Of a stretch of 9,833 bases of DNA, positions 1 through 8,051 are shown piece by piece. The stretch is from assembly GCA_910585935.1 (NCBI GenBank), contig CAJUHN010000143.1, positions 1 to 9,833 on the forward strand. The letters run 5' to 3'. The translations under genes and the position numbers were made by a program. Source of the stretch: an uncultured Lachnospiraceae bacterium. GTDB lineage: Bacteria; Bacillota; Clostridia; Lachnospirales; Lachnospiraceae. Position 1 is the stretch's first letter. Every line of letters starts with the position of its first letter. The notes below the pieces were generated by a model. It was not told the origin of the DNA and did not search any database. It saw nothing but the letters and a program-made list of their open reading frames with translations.

Positions 1-147
1 AAATTCGTTGAACCCAGTAGGGTTCACTCATTAAGTGCCGACGTCTTCCAAGGGGTTTCTTTTGGAATAGGCATCCTTGCCTGGGCTAGTTTGTAGAATG
101 GGCGAGTTTTTGAAGCAAGATAGTTACTCTTTATAATATGTTATGAA
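1..147 (+). repeat. Palindromic hairpin repeat, copy C1 (left part outside window)
   Basis: This is the right half of a repeat seen five times in the window. It holds the apical hairpin GAACCC-AGTA-GGGTTC (10-25), the conserved block around GTCTTCCAAGGGG (43-55), the right outer arm (64-84), the motif GCTAGTTTGT (85-94), and a tail with ATGGGCGAG and TTTTTGAAG that ends at TTATGAA (141-147). The matching left arm must lie upstream of base 1, so it cannot be checked here. The orientation is the same as C3 and C4. The right arm differs from the arms of C2, C3 and C4. The family is unidentified; it could be a non-autonomous mobile element or a structured RNA. Confidence 0.8.
110..137 (+). promoter_or_regulatory. 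Candidate sigma-A promoter in the tail of C1
   Basis: A perfect -10 box TATAAT (132-137) lies 16 nt after a TTGAAG -35-like box (110-115, 4 of 6 matches). It points right, towards the SWIM gene 490 nt away, and its transcript would run through the C2 hairpin. The equivalent tails of C3 and C4 lack a perfect -10, so this is not a constant property of the repeat. It is supported by consensus matching only. Confidence 0.4.
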
Positions 148-373
148 TTTTATATAGTGTGTTAGTTTAATGGAAATCTGGAATTTATAAAAATGTTTTT
201 TTGAGCTTTCTATTCTGGGTAATTAAAAAATTCTATTTTATGAGTATTATCTAATTCCATTAGCACAACAGGTTAATTTAATTAATATAACAGGTTAAGT
301 TATTATAGTTGCTTAAGTATTTTACAAGAATAAAAAAAGTAAATTTTTCTAAATAGTAGGATTTTTTATTTTT
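148..373. other. AT-rich gene-free spacer with a 10-bp direct repeat
   Basis: No plausible coding region is visible between C1 and C2. The stretch is very AT-rich. The decamer AACAGGTTAA occurs twice, at 267-276 and 289-298, 22 bp apart start to start, or about two helical turns. That spacing would suit a dimeric or tandem DNA-binding protein, but no regulator is visible in the window. A loose A/T hairpin (AGAATAAAAAA near 328-338 against TTTTTTAT-TTTTCT near 363-375) could be a weak terminator, and this is uncertain. Confidence 0.4.
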
Positions 374-535
374 CTAGAATGGGAGACAACCTAGCAAAGG
401 CAAGGAAGTATTCCATAAGAAGCCCCTTGGAAGACGCTTGCCCGTTAATGAGCAACTCCTTAAGGAGTTGCGAATTTAGTACCATTACGTCTGGAACGGA
501 GCGGGAGCGCAGCTTCGCTGGAATACTTCCTTGCC
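374..535 (-). repeat. Palindromic hairpin repeat, copy C2 (inverted, complete)
   Basis: The outer arms are a perfect 17-bp inverted repeat (399-415 against 519-535, GGCAAGGAAGTATTCCA and its complement). The apex, on the opposite strand from C3/C4, is a perfect 20-bp palindrome GCAACTCCTTAAGGAGTTGC (452-471). The reverse complement aligns along its full length with C3 and has identical outer arms, but a different apical hairpin and scattered substitutions. The tail motif appears as ACAACCTAGC (386-395), the complement of GCTAGGTTGT. No coding capacity is apparent. It lies 91 bp upstream of the SWIM start and faces C1 tail to tail. Confidence 0.9.
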
Positions 536-558
536 GATGATATAAATTTTAGTATGAT
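531..558 (+). promoter_or_regulatory. Candidate promoter of the SWIM-to-VWA gene set
   Basis: TTGCCG (531-536, 4 of 6 to TTGACA) and TATGAT (553-558, 5 of 6 to TATAAT) are 16 nt apart. They would give a start site near 565 and a leader of about 60 nt. The -35 box is formed by the last bases of the C2 outer arm, so if this promoter is real the repeat supplies part of it. The evidence is consensus matching only. Confidence 0.35.
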
Positions 559-626
559 ATAGCGATGCCTTTAAGTAGAAAGAGGAATTGCTAAAAATAA
601 GTATAAATAAGAGAGGGGAATGAGAG

Positions 627-2051
627 ATGGCTCAGTTGTCAGAACAGCAGATTATTAGTATGGCGGCAAATGCTTCCGCTATTAGTAATGCGAGGAAAAT
701 TTCCAGTAAGGGAGGGTTTGTGAGTTTATCAAAATCTGAAGATGGAACATTTTATATGGGAGAGTGCAGTGGGAGCGGAAAAACAAATTATATTACATCT
801 GTAGATTTTATAAATCCAGAAGAACCTGTTTGTCGATGTAGTTGTCCTAGTCACCAATATCCTTGTAAGCATAGTTTGGCGTTATTATTTGAAATCTATG
901 AAGAAAAGTCATTTACTATTTGTGAGATACCAGAGGATATTTTACAAAAAAGAGAGAAAAAAGTGCAGAGAGAGCAAAAGAAAGAGGAAAAGAAAAAGGA
1001 ACCTCCCAAGGTGAATAAGGCAGCTCGTACAAAAAAGATGAAAAAACAATTAGAAGGGCTTGCTATGACAGAGCAGGTTATTACACAGCTTTTGCAGGCA
1101 GGATTGGGGACGATAAGTGGAAATTCTATAAAGGTATATAAAGATCTTGCGAAACAGTTGGGAGATTATTATTTGCCTGGACCTCAGCTTTATATAAAGC
1201 GTTTGATTTTAGAGATAGAGGAATTGCAAAAGGATTCAGATAATCGACATTATCAAAAGGCGATTGGTATTTTAATAAAATTACATGCTCTGGTAAAGAA
1301 GTCTGCGATCTATCTCAATGAAAAATTACAATCAGATGAGATAGGAGATGAAGATACCGTTTTATATGAGGAATTAGGTGGTATTTGGCAGTTAGATCAA
1401 TTACAGAGGATGGGATTAAAAAAAGAAAATGCTAGAATTTTGCAGTTATCTTTTCAAGTTTATCTGGATAGAGCAAAAGAAGAATATATAGATTTGGGAT
1501 ATTGGACAGATTTAGATACAGGAGAGATATTTACAGTTTATAATTATAGACCATTGAAGGCATTAAAATACATAAAACAGGAGGACAGTATTTTTGATGT
1601 GTTGAATATTCCAGCGTTGACATATTATCCGGGGGGAATGAATAGGAGAATTCGCTGGGAAGGGGCTAAGTTTATTCCTGTCAGTCCAAAAGATTTAAAA
1701 AATTTAAAAGAAAAGGCATATCAAGATATTCAGACAGTGGCAAAAGTGGTGAAAAATGAAATTAAAAATACTTTAGTGGATAATAAAGTAGTGCTTTTGT
1801 TAGCTTTTGAAAGGATTGGGGTAGCAGAGGAAAGTTATATTCTCAAAGATCATACAGGTTCTACTATTTTATTAAAGGATATAGAGGGGGAAGAAAAAAC
1901 GATAGATAAACTTTCTATATTGCCAGATGAAAAATTTTTAGAAGGACAGATGGTATTGGGAGCATTTTTTTATGATGAGGAAACAAAACGAATTTGTATG
2001 CAGCCTTATAGTATTATTACAGAAGAGCAGGTGGTGAGGTTGCTTTATTAA
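627..2051 (+). CDS. SWIM zinc-finger family protein
   Basis: This 474-residue soluble protein has a SWIM-type zinc finger near its N terminus. The ligands are C69, C71, C80 and H82 (CxCx8CxH), and the extra C73 and H76 in the loop are worth noting. SWIM fingers bind Zn and are known as DNA- or protein-binding modules. A highly charged Lys/Glu linker (about 108-140) follows, then a mostly helical middle. A C-terminal part (about 395-474) reads like a small beta domain (VVLLLAFERIG, YILKDHTGSTILL). The start is supported by AGGGG at 614-618, 8 nt before the ATG. It is the first gene of the rightward set and is followed 84 nt later by the HEAT-like gene. In gene clusters of this type, SWIM proteins accompany MoxR-VWA pairs and are plausibly a recognition subunit. 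The zinc finger is clear; the function is inferred. Confidence 0.88.
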   Translation: MAQLSEQQIISMAANASAISNARKISSKGGFVSLSKSEDGTFYMGECSGSGKTNYITSVDFINPEEPVCRCSCPSHQYPCKHSLALLFEIYEEKSFTICEIPEDILQKREKKVQREQKKEEKKKEPPKVNKAARTKKMKKQLEGLAMTEQVITQLLQAGLGTISGNSIKVYKDLAKQLGDYYLPGPQLYIKRLILEIEELQKDSDNRHYQKAIGILIKLHALVKKSAIYLNEKLQSDEIGDEDTVLYEELGGIWQLDQLQRMGLKKENARILQLSFQVYLDRAKEEYIDLGYWTDLDTGEIFTVYNYRPLKALKYIKQEDSIFDVLNIPALTYYPGGMNRRIRWEGAKFIPVSPKDLKNLKEKAYQDIQTVAKVVKNEIKNTLVDNKVVLLLAFERIGVAEESYILKDHTGSTILLKDIEGEEKTIDKLSILPDEKFLEGQMVLGAFFYDEETKRICMQPYSIITEEQVVRLLY

Positions 2052-2135
2052 AAGGGACTTTATTATTTTATTGATGAAAAAGTTTAAAAGTTAGTTTTGT
2101 GTCTGAAGGAAAAAATGTGAGAATGGAGGGAAATT

Positions 2136-4193
2136 ATGAATTTAAGCCCATTATATGAACTTAGGGAAAGGCTTGCAGGCAGCGGGATTGCAGGGGTGAA
2201 TTTAATAAAAGAGGACTTTCGTTTATCGCGTGCGATAGAAGCGTTAGAACCACTTGCAAAAGCAGCGCCTGTTTTTCAGAAAATATATGATACGGCAAAA
2301 GAGGCGATAAAACCAGAGTGTGAAAATCCAACAGGAGTTCTTTTGGATGCTTTGGCGCTGGTTGATGCGGTAATTTATACACAGGGTATAACAGAAACGA
2401 AGAAAGAACCAGAGAAAATTTTATTTGGAAAGGTGAAAGAATATCAAAATATCTCTTATAGTGTGCTCACGCCTTTATTAGAGGCATTGACGACAACTGG
2501 AAGTCAGAGATTGGAAATCGTGAAAGAGGTATACCAAAATCATCCAGAATATTTGAATGATTATCGTGTTTTTTATGCTTTTGTGGGAGCGCTATCGGAT
2601 AATTATACAGAGCTTGCAGAACAGGTGGAGGAAATACTCTGTAAAGAGGATGAAACCATTATTCCTATTTTGAAAAAAGAATTGTCATTAAAAGAATTGG
2701 CAACAGGTGCGGAGAAAAAGAAGGGAATGCAGCGTTATGTTCATGTGATAGAAGCGATAGCAAAAGAAAAGGAGAATGATTATTATTTATATTTGGCAGA
2801 AGAAGCTACAAAAGGAGTAAAGCAAGCTGCGATAGAAGCACTTCGCCATAGTAAGGAAAATGTGGAATATCTTCTTCGTTTGGTGAAAACGGAAAGAGGA
2901 GCGAATAAAAAAGCAGCACAATATGCGCTGTCTTTTCTAGAATCACCAGAAATATTTTCTTATTGGGAAAAAGAGATAAAAAAATCTCCTGATAGTGTAA
3001 AAGAATTTTTGCGATTCTCTTCTGTAAGAGAAGTTTCTGATATCATAGCAAAAGGATGGATAGAATTATTAAAACAGATTTTAGAAAAAAAAGAGATAAC
3101 AGAAGAAGAATTTTTGAATTTATATGTCTATGGGGAAATGCTTTTAGGAAAAGATACCGAAGCAATTTGTGAAGGATATGAATTTTTAGCGAAGGAAGAG
3201 AAAAATTTTGAAAAGATAATAGCGCCAAAACAGATAAGGAAAGATGAACACACAATTAATTATTATGGATATAGTTATTCTGCTTTAAGTGTAGGGCAAA
3301 AACGTCAATATTCTATAGCACAGATTTTTAGGGAGAAATTATTAGAGAATTTATTATATCAGGAGAGTCCAGCTCTTATAAAGCTGATAGAGAAGTTATA
3401 TAAAACATATGGAAAGAGTTATGCACCACACGCTTTTTTAGGGGCACTACTTCAAAAAAAGAAAGAAGATGTCTATGAAGAATTTGCTCCTTTGATCGAT
3501 GAAAAAGTAAAAATGAGAATAGAACAAGAAGAAGGGAAAGAAAAAGGAAAGGGTGATAACTCTTGCTTTTTTAATATATTAGGCAGGATACAATATGATG
3601 AAAAAAATGATAGCCATTATTTATATCAGCCATTTTTTGACTATAAGACTTCTAAACTGATCCCATGTAGAAGACCTTTAAAAGAAAAATTAGATGAGAA
3701 ATGGTATTTATTTTTGACAGATTCTAAGTTAAATAAAAGCAAAACATTTTATTACACATATGATAATGAAAATCTAAATCGACAGTATTATTATGGTTAT
3801 AATCAATATGATGCTATGCTAGTAAATATTACAGATATTCATTCTTCCAACAGCAGAAAAATAGTCGGAAATTATATTTATGAGCGTACACTACAATTAG
3901 GGGAGAAAGAAGAAAAGGGAAATCAAATTTATTCTTATTATGAATGGTTGAGATATTTAAAATGGGAAAATAAGCAGGGAATGTTAGTTGCATATTTAAA
4001 AAAGAAGAAGAACCATACATTTTGGGATATTAAAAGAAAATTAGAGATATTAGGATTTACAAATGAACAATTTCAAAAAGAATTAGAACAGATTATAGAA
4101 GCGATAAATAAAGGAGAAATTTCTCTAAATGATAGGGATAGGGATTCATTTTTAAAATATTATGAAACATCAAAGAATACCACTATATCATAA
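2136..4193 (+). CDS. Large helical protein with HEAT-like repeats
   Basis: This 685-residue protein has no signal peptide or membrane segment. Residues about 200-295 contain helical pairs with HEAT/ARM-like spacing (YVHVIEAIAK, AAIEALRHSKENVEYLLRLV, KKAAQYALSFLESPEI), and most of the rest looks alpha-helical. The second half is unusual, with Tyr-rich patches near residues 375-385 (YYGYSYSAL) and 560-580 (YYYGYNQYD). The C-terminal end is Lys-rich and helical. GGAGGG (2125-2130) precedes the ATG by 5 nt and fixes the start. Its place between the SWIM and MoxR genes corresponds to the slot often held by another large helical protein (DUF5691) in comparable actinobacterial clusters, so a scaffold or adaptor role is inferred. 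I see no catalytic motif. The HEAT assignment is moderate and homology to DUF5691 is not shown. Confidence 0.8.
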   Translation: MNLSPLYELRERLAGSGIAGVNLIKEDFRLSRAIEALEPLAKAAPVFQKIYDTAKEAIKPECENPTGVLLDALALVDAVIYTQGITETKKEPEKILFGKVKEYQNISYSVLTPLLEALTTTGSQRLEIVKEVYQNHPEYLNDYRVFYAFVGALSDNYTELAEQVEEILCKEDETIIPILKKELSLKELATGAEKKKGMQRYVHVIEAIAKEKENDYYLYLAEEATKGVKQAAIEALRHSKENVEYLLRLVKTERGANKKAAQYALSFLESPEIFSYWEKEIKKSPDSVKEFLRFSSVREVSDIIAKGWIELLKQILEKKEITEEEFLNLYVYGEMLLGKDTEAICEGYEFLAKEEKNFEKIIAPKQIRKDEHTINYYGYSYSALSVGQKRQYSIAQIFREKLLENLLYQESPALIKLIEKLYKTYGKSYAPHAFLGALLQKKKEDVYEEFAPLIDEKVKMRIEQEEGKEKGKGDNSCFFNILGRIQYDEKNDSHYLYQPFFDYKTSKLIPCRRPLKEKLDEKWYLFLTDSKLNKSKTFYYTYDNENLNRQYYYGYNQYDAMLVNITDIHSSNSRKIVGNYIYERTLQLGEKEEKGNQIYSYYEWLRYLKWENKQGMLVAYLKKKKNHTFWDIKRKLEILGFTNEQFQKELEQIIEAINKGEISLNDRDRDSFLKYYETSKNTTIS

Positions 4194-4273
4194 CAGTGAG
4201 ATAAATATAGATAGCTTGTTGCTTTGCAGAAATAAAAAGATGGAAACATGTTTTAGATGAGAAAGGAGAATAT

Positions 4274-5365
4274 ATGAAACAGAAAAGTCAGATACAACGT
4301 ATGCCAGCAGAAGAATTATTCCAAGATGAAATAGAAGCTTTAATAAAAGCAGAGAAAGATCCCATTCCCACTGGGTGGAAGATGTCTCCTCGTTCTGTGC
4401 TCACTTATATTACGGGAGGGAAAGTGGGAAGAAAGGTGATCACTCCGAAGTATATCGGTCATAAGAGGTTGGTAGAAATTGCAATTTCTACCTTGGTGAC
4501 AGATCGTGCGCTGCTTTTAATCGGAGAACCAGGGACAGCAAAATCATGGCTGTCAGAACATTTGAGCGCTGCGATTAATGGGGATTCTACGAAGGTGATT
4601 CAGGGAACTGCTGGAACGACAGAAGAACAAATTCGTTATTCTTGGAATTATGCGATGTTAATCGCACAAGGGCCTTCTAAAGAGGCGATGTTAAAAAGTC
4701 CTATTTTTCGTGCGATGGAAACGGGAACGATAGCTAGAGTAGAAGAAATTTCTAGATGTGCTTCAGAAGTGCAGGACGCTCTGATTTCTATGTTATCAGA
4801 GAAAAGAATTTCTGTGCCTGAATTAGCGATGGAAGTGCCAGCACAAAAGGGATTTTCTATTATTGCTACTGCGAATACCAGAGATAAGGGAGTAAACGAG
4901 ATGTCTGCAGCCTTGAAAAGAAGATTTAATATTGTAGTACTCCCTTCTCCGTCTAATTTAAAATCAGAGATGGAAATTGTGAAAACTCGTGTAGAACAGC
5001 TTTCAGAAAATTTGGATTTAAATGCACAGATGCCGACAGAAGATGTGGTAGAAAAAGTATGTACTATTTTCAGGGAATTGCGAGATGGAATGACACTAGA
5101 TGGAAAACAGAAGTTAAAGACTACCAGTGGGGTTTTATCTACTGCAGAGGCAATTTCTTTATTAGCCAATAGTATGGCATTGGCAGGGAGCTTTGGAAGC
5201 GGAACGATTTCGGAATATGATTTAGCTGCTGCATTACAAGGAGCTGTGATAAAAGATGAAGAAAAAGATGGTATGGCATGGAAGGAATATTTGGAAAATA
5301 TTATGAAAAAGCGCGGCGGTGCGTGGTCTGACCTTTATAGGGAATGCAAGGAGTTGAATAACTGA
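4274..5365 (+). CDS. MoxR-type AAA+ ATPase
   Basis: This 363-residue AAA+ protein has a Walker A GEPGTAKS (84-91), a Walker B-like strand IARVEEISR (153-161), a sensor 1 ATAN (N201), and an arginine-finger region KRRF (215-218) after the helix NEMSAAL. The order and the MoxR-like spacing (VQDALISMLSEKRI after Walker B) place it in the MoxR branch. Two key positions differ from classical MoxR: the Walker B Asp is Glu (E157, with catalytic E158 kept), and the sensor 2 segment reads GVLSTAEAI (286-294) without the usual Arg. I believe both are normal in this subfamily, but that needs an alignment. It probably forms a ring that remodels a partner through the VWA protein. AAGGAG-like bases (4263-4268) support the start. 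The stop overlaps the next start (TGATG), indicating translational coupling. Confidence 0.92.
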   Translation: MKQKSQIQRMPAEELFQDEIEALIKAEKDPIPTGWKMSPRSVLTYITGGKVGRKVITPKYIGHKRLVEIAISTLVTDRALLLIGEPGTAKSWLSEHLSAAINGDSTKVIQGTAGTTEEQIRYSWNYAMLIAQGPSKEAMLKSPIFRAMETGTIARVEEISRCASEVQDALISMLSEKRISVPELAMEVPAQKGFSIIATANTRDKGVNEMSAALKRRFNIVVLPSPSNLKSEMEIVKTRVEQLSENLDLNAQMPTEDVVEKVCTIFRELRDGMTLDGKQKLKTTSGVLSTAEAISLLANSMALAGSFGSGTISEYDLAAALQGAVIKDEEKDGMAWKEYLENIMKKRGGAWSDLYRECKELNN

Positions 5366-7620
5366 TGGAACAAGAAGTTATTATTTATGGAATACGCCAT
5401 CTTTCTTCTGCAGGAGCTTTTCATTTGCGCGAGCTTTTAGAGAGAGTGAAGCCAGCTATGGTATTGGTAGAAGGACCTAGTGATATGACTGAGCAGATGG
5501 AACATATTGTATCAGAAGATACAAAACCTCCCATCGCAATTATGGCATATACAAAAGAAACTCCGATTAAAACAATTTTGTATCCGTTTGCTGTATATTC
5601 TCCAGAATATGAAGCTATCCGCTGGAGTTTTGAACATCAGGTGTCATGTCGCTTTATTGACTTGCCCTCTGGAACATTTTTAGCTATTCGAGATCTGGAT
5701 TTAGAACAAAAAGGGGAAGAAAATATCAATTCTTATGTCTATCAGAAATTGGATGAGCTTTCAGGAGAAGAATCACAGGAAGGATTTTGGGAAAGAAATT
5801 TAGAGCATACGACAAAAGAAGAAGATTATTTTTATGGAGCGCGTGAATTTGGAAAGCAATTAAGAAGCTTGACAGAAAAAAGTGACCCAAGTTATGCTGA
5901 GAATTTAGTCAGGGAAGCATATATGAGAAGGCAGATTGAAAAGGCGAAGAAAGAAACAAATGGCGATATTGTAGTGGTGACAGGCTCATATCATGTGGAA
6001 GGTCTATTAGGAGCTTCTCCTGTTATGACAGAAGAGGAAGAAAAAAAATTGCCGTTTATTCCTTCGGCTAGGACTTTAATGCCTTATTCCTATTATCGGC
6101 TATCTGACCGTTCGGGCTATGGAGCTGGGAATAAAGCTCCTGCATATTATGAACTTTTGTATGAGGGTATGCAGCAAAATGATATTTCCTATGCTGGCTA
6201 TTCTTATTTATCAAAAATAGCAGCATACCAAAGAAATTATGGGCATATGGTGTCTTCAGCAGAAGTGATAGAGGCTATGAGGCTCGCAGTTTCTTTAGCA
6301 GGGCTTAAGGATAAAAAGATTCCAAATCTTCAGGATTTAACAGATGCAGCGATTACTTGTATGGGACATGGGCACTTTTCAGAGATAGCACTCGCGGTAG
6401 CGGATACTCAAATAGGGACAAAAATAGGTTCTCTGCCAGAGGGGGTGAGCCGCACTTCTGTACAAGAAGATTTTTATCGTTTATTAAAAGATTTAAAGTT
6501 GGAGAAATATAAATCTTTGACAGCGCAGGATTTACAATTAGATTTGAGAGAGAAATTAACAGTAAAATCAGAGAAATCTGCGTTTTTAGACTTGAACCGT
6601 TCGTTTTTTCTGCATCAGTTGAGTATTTTGGGAATTCATTTTGCGGATTATCAACCTGTCAGTCAAGATAGAGCTACATGGGCGGAACATTGGGTATTGC
6701 GTTGGACACCAGAAGCAGAAATTGAAATTGTGGAAGCTGCCCTAAAAGGGGAAACAATAGAATATGCGACTTCTTATGTTTTAAAAGAACGTGTGGAAAA
6801 CAGTACTTCTATCAGTGAAATCGCACAGGTGATCAGAGATACTTCTCTGTGTGGAATGGAAAGTTCTATGATATATGCGACAGCCGCTTTACAGAGATTG
6901 GCAACAGAAGCAGCCGCTATTTTAGATATCGCAAAGACAGCAAAAGATATTTCTTTTGTAATACAATATGGGACGATTCGCCATTTGAATCCAGAACCGT
7001 TAAAGCCTATTTTAGAACAATTATTTTTAAGGGGCTGTCTATTGTTAGTAGGAAGTTGTATTTGCGATAATAATGCAGTCACACAAGTAATTGAAGCGAT
7101 GGGACAGATCAATGAAGTATCTATAGTACATGATTTTTTAAATAAAGAACAATGGATACAGATATTACATACAGTAGCTCATAGAGATGACTTAAACACA
7201 AAGGCATCTGGATATGCGATGGCTATTTTATTAGAACGAAGTGAAATAAATGGAGAAGAATTGGCAATAGAAGTGCAAAGAAGGCTTTCTAAAGGTGTTC
7301 CAGCAGATTTAGGTGCTTGTTGGTTTGAAGGACTATCTTTAAAAAATAGATATTCTCTTATCGCTAGAATGAGTTTGTGGGAGAAATTGAGTGAATATTT
7401 AGATTGTTTGGATGAAGAAGAGTTTAAAAGGGCATTAGTTTTTTTGCGTAGAGCATTTGCAGACTTCACCCCAAAAGAGAAAAGTGATATAGCAGAGAAT
7501 TTGGGGGAGATATGGAACTTAAATCCACAAAATGTAAGTGAGATTTTAAATGCACAGATGACAGAAGAGGAAGAGGATACATTAAAAGAATTAGAAGAAT
7601 TTAATTTTGATGATATCTAA
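5365..7620 (+). CDS. DUF5682 family protein with TraB/EreA/ChaN-like N-terminal domain
   Basis: This 751-residue protein has an N-terminal domain (1-250) with GIRHLSSAGAFH (9-20), VLVEGPSD (33-40), a YPFAVYSPEYEA block (73-84) and VVVTGSYHVEGL (203-214). Histidines H12 and H210, Glu36 and Arg11 sit in the GxxH, E and GxxH arrangement seen in the TraB/PrgY, EreA and ChaN group, so a metal-dependent or esterase-like active site is possible. Residues 270-735 are mainly helical, with a conserved-looking WAEHWVLRWTPEAEIE block (438-453), and the C terminus is acidic. No signal peptide or membrane segment is seen, so it is probably cytoplasmic. Its ATG overlaps the ATPase stop, with AAGGAG at 5348-5353. 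Tight coupling to the ATPase suggests a direct partner or effector. Family membership is well supported; enzymatic activity is inference. Confidence 0.87.
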   Translation: MEQEVIIYGIRHLSSAGAFHLRELLERVKPAMVLVEGPSDMTEQMEHIVSEDTKPPIAIMAYTKETPIKTILYPFAVYSPEYEAIRWSFEHQVSCRFIDLPSGTFLAIRDLDLEQKGEENINSYVYQKLDELSGEESQEGFWERNLEHTTKEEDYFYGAREFGKQLRSLTEKSDPSYAENLVREAYMRRQIEKAKKETNGDIVVVTGSYHVEGLLGASPVMTEEEEKKLPFIPSARTLMPYSYYRLSDRSGYGAGNKAPAYYELLYEGMQQNDISYAGYSYLSKIAAYQRNYGHMVSSAEVIEAMRLAVSLAGLKDKKIPNLQDLTDAAITCMGHGHFSEIALAVADTQIGTKIGSLPEGVSRTSVQEDFYRLLKDLKLEKYKSLTAQDLQLDLREKLTVKSEKSAFLDLNRSFFLHQLSILGIHFADYQPVSQDRATWAEHWVLRWTPEAEIEIVEAALKGETIEYATSYVLKERVENSTSISEIAQVIRDTSLCGMESSMIYATAALQRLATEAAAILDIAKTAKDISFVIQYGTIRHLNPEPLKPILEQLFLRGCLLLVGSCICDNNAVTQVIEAMGQINEVSIVHDFLNKEQWIQILHTVAHRDDLNTKASGYAMAILLERSEINGEELAIEVQRRLSKGVPADLGACWFEGLSLKNRYSLIARMSLWEKLSEYLDCLDEEEFKRALVFLRRAFADFTPKEKSDIAENLGEIWNLNPQNVSEILNAQMTEEEEDTLKELEEFNFDDI

Positions 7621-7661
7621 TGATATTAGGTGATTGCGAAAGTGAAAAAGGGGGACGCTGC

Positions 7662-7864
7662 GGCAAGGAAGTATTCCAGCGAAGCCGCGCTCTCGCTCCG
7701 TTCCAGACGTAGCGGTACTAAATTCGCAAATCCCGCTTCTTGCGGGTTTGCTTATTAAGTACCGACGTCTTCCAAGGGGCTTCTTATGGAATACTTCCTT
7801 GCCTCCGCTCGTTTGTTGGCTGTTCTACTTTTTGAAAAGCGAATGTTACGATAACTTATGAAAT
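7662..7864 (+). repeat. Palindromic hairpin repeat, copy C3, between DUF5682 and VWA genes
   Basis: A complete copy has perfect 17-bp outer arms (7662-7678 against 7787-7803), identical to those of C2. Inner pairings include GAAGCC/GGCTTC (7681-7686 with 7778-7783), AGACGT/ACGTCT (7705-7710 with 7765-7770) and GGTACT/AGTACC (7714-7719 with 7758-7763). The apical hairpin is GCAAATCCCGC to GCGGGTTTGC (7726-7751). A tail follows with GCTCGTTTGT (7807-7816), TTTTTGAA and TTATGAAAT (7856-7864). It begins 41 nt after the DUF5682 stop and separates the VWA gene from the rest. As RNA it would form a long hairpin in any read-through transcript. Confidence 0.9.
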
Positions 7865-8051
7865 CTCAGGGAGGAGATATACAGAAGTAACTCTCAAAAA
7901 GGTTAGTATTTATATATCGTTCGGAGTTTCGTAATTATCTACTAATGATAGGAATGAAATGAGAATTATAACAGAATAAAGTCGATTCTAAATTAGTTTA
8001 AAAATGTATGGATAGAAAAAAGTTTCAGAATGATTTTAGATATTATCAGAA
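7865..8051. other. Gene-free spacer upstream of VWA gene with orphan Shine-Dalgarno-like site
   Basis: No coding region is supported here. GGGAGGAG (7869-7876) is the strongest ribosome-binding-like sequence in the window, but no ATG, GTG or TTG follows at a usable distance, and the frame closes quickly (TAA at 7888-7890). A -10-like TATAAC (7967-7972) has no convincing -35, so an own promoter for the VWA gene is possible but unproved. The site may be a relic of the original leader of the VWA gene. Confidence 0.35.

Noticed and set aside
399..535. Integron attC site interpretation of the repeats
   Set aside because: The variable palindromic arms recall attC, but no R'/R'' box pair (RYYYAAC/GTTRRRY) sits at the stem ends, no integrase is visible, and the enclosed unit is a multi-gene operon rather than single-gene cassettes.
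4244..4253. Palindrome AAACATGTTT upstream of the MoxR gene as an operator
   Set aside because: It is a single 10-bp A/T-rich palindrome expected by chance in this composition, with no promoter next to it.
4648..5169. A 173-codon minus-strand open frame inside the MoxR gene
   Set aside because: It is fully antisense to a clear AAA+ gene with intact motifs, shows no recognisable domain and has Ser/Ile-rich shadow composition.
6774..7112. Minus- and plus-strand open frames inside the DUF5682 gene (6774-7112, 6849-7070, 7179-7469)
   Set aside because: They are out-of-frame shadows of one long convincing gene, with no ribosome sites or family motifs.
7662..7803. Strong intrinsic terminator function for the C3 hairpin
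   Set aside because: The stem is long, but its right arm is followed by TCCGCTCGTTTG rather than a U-tract, so classical termination is unlikely.
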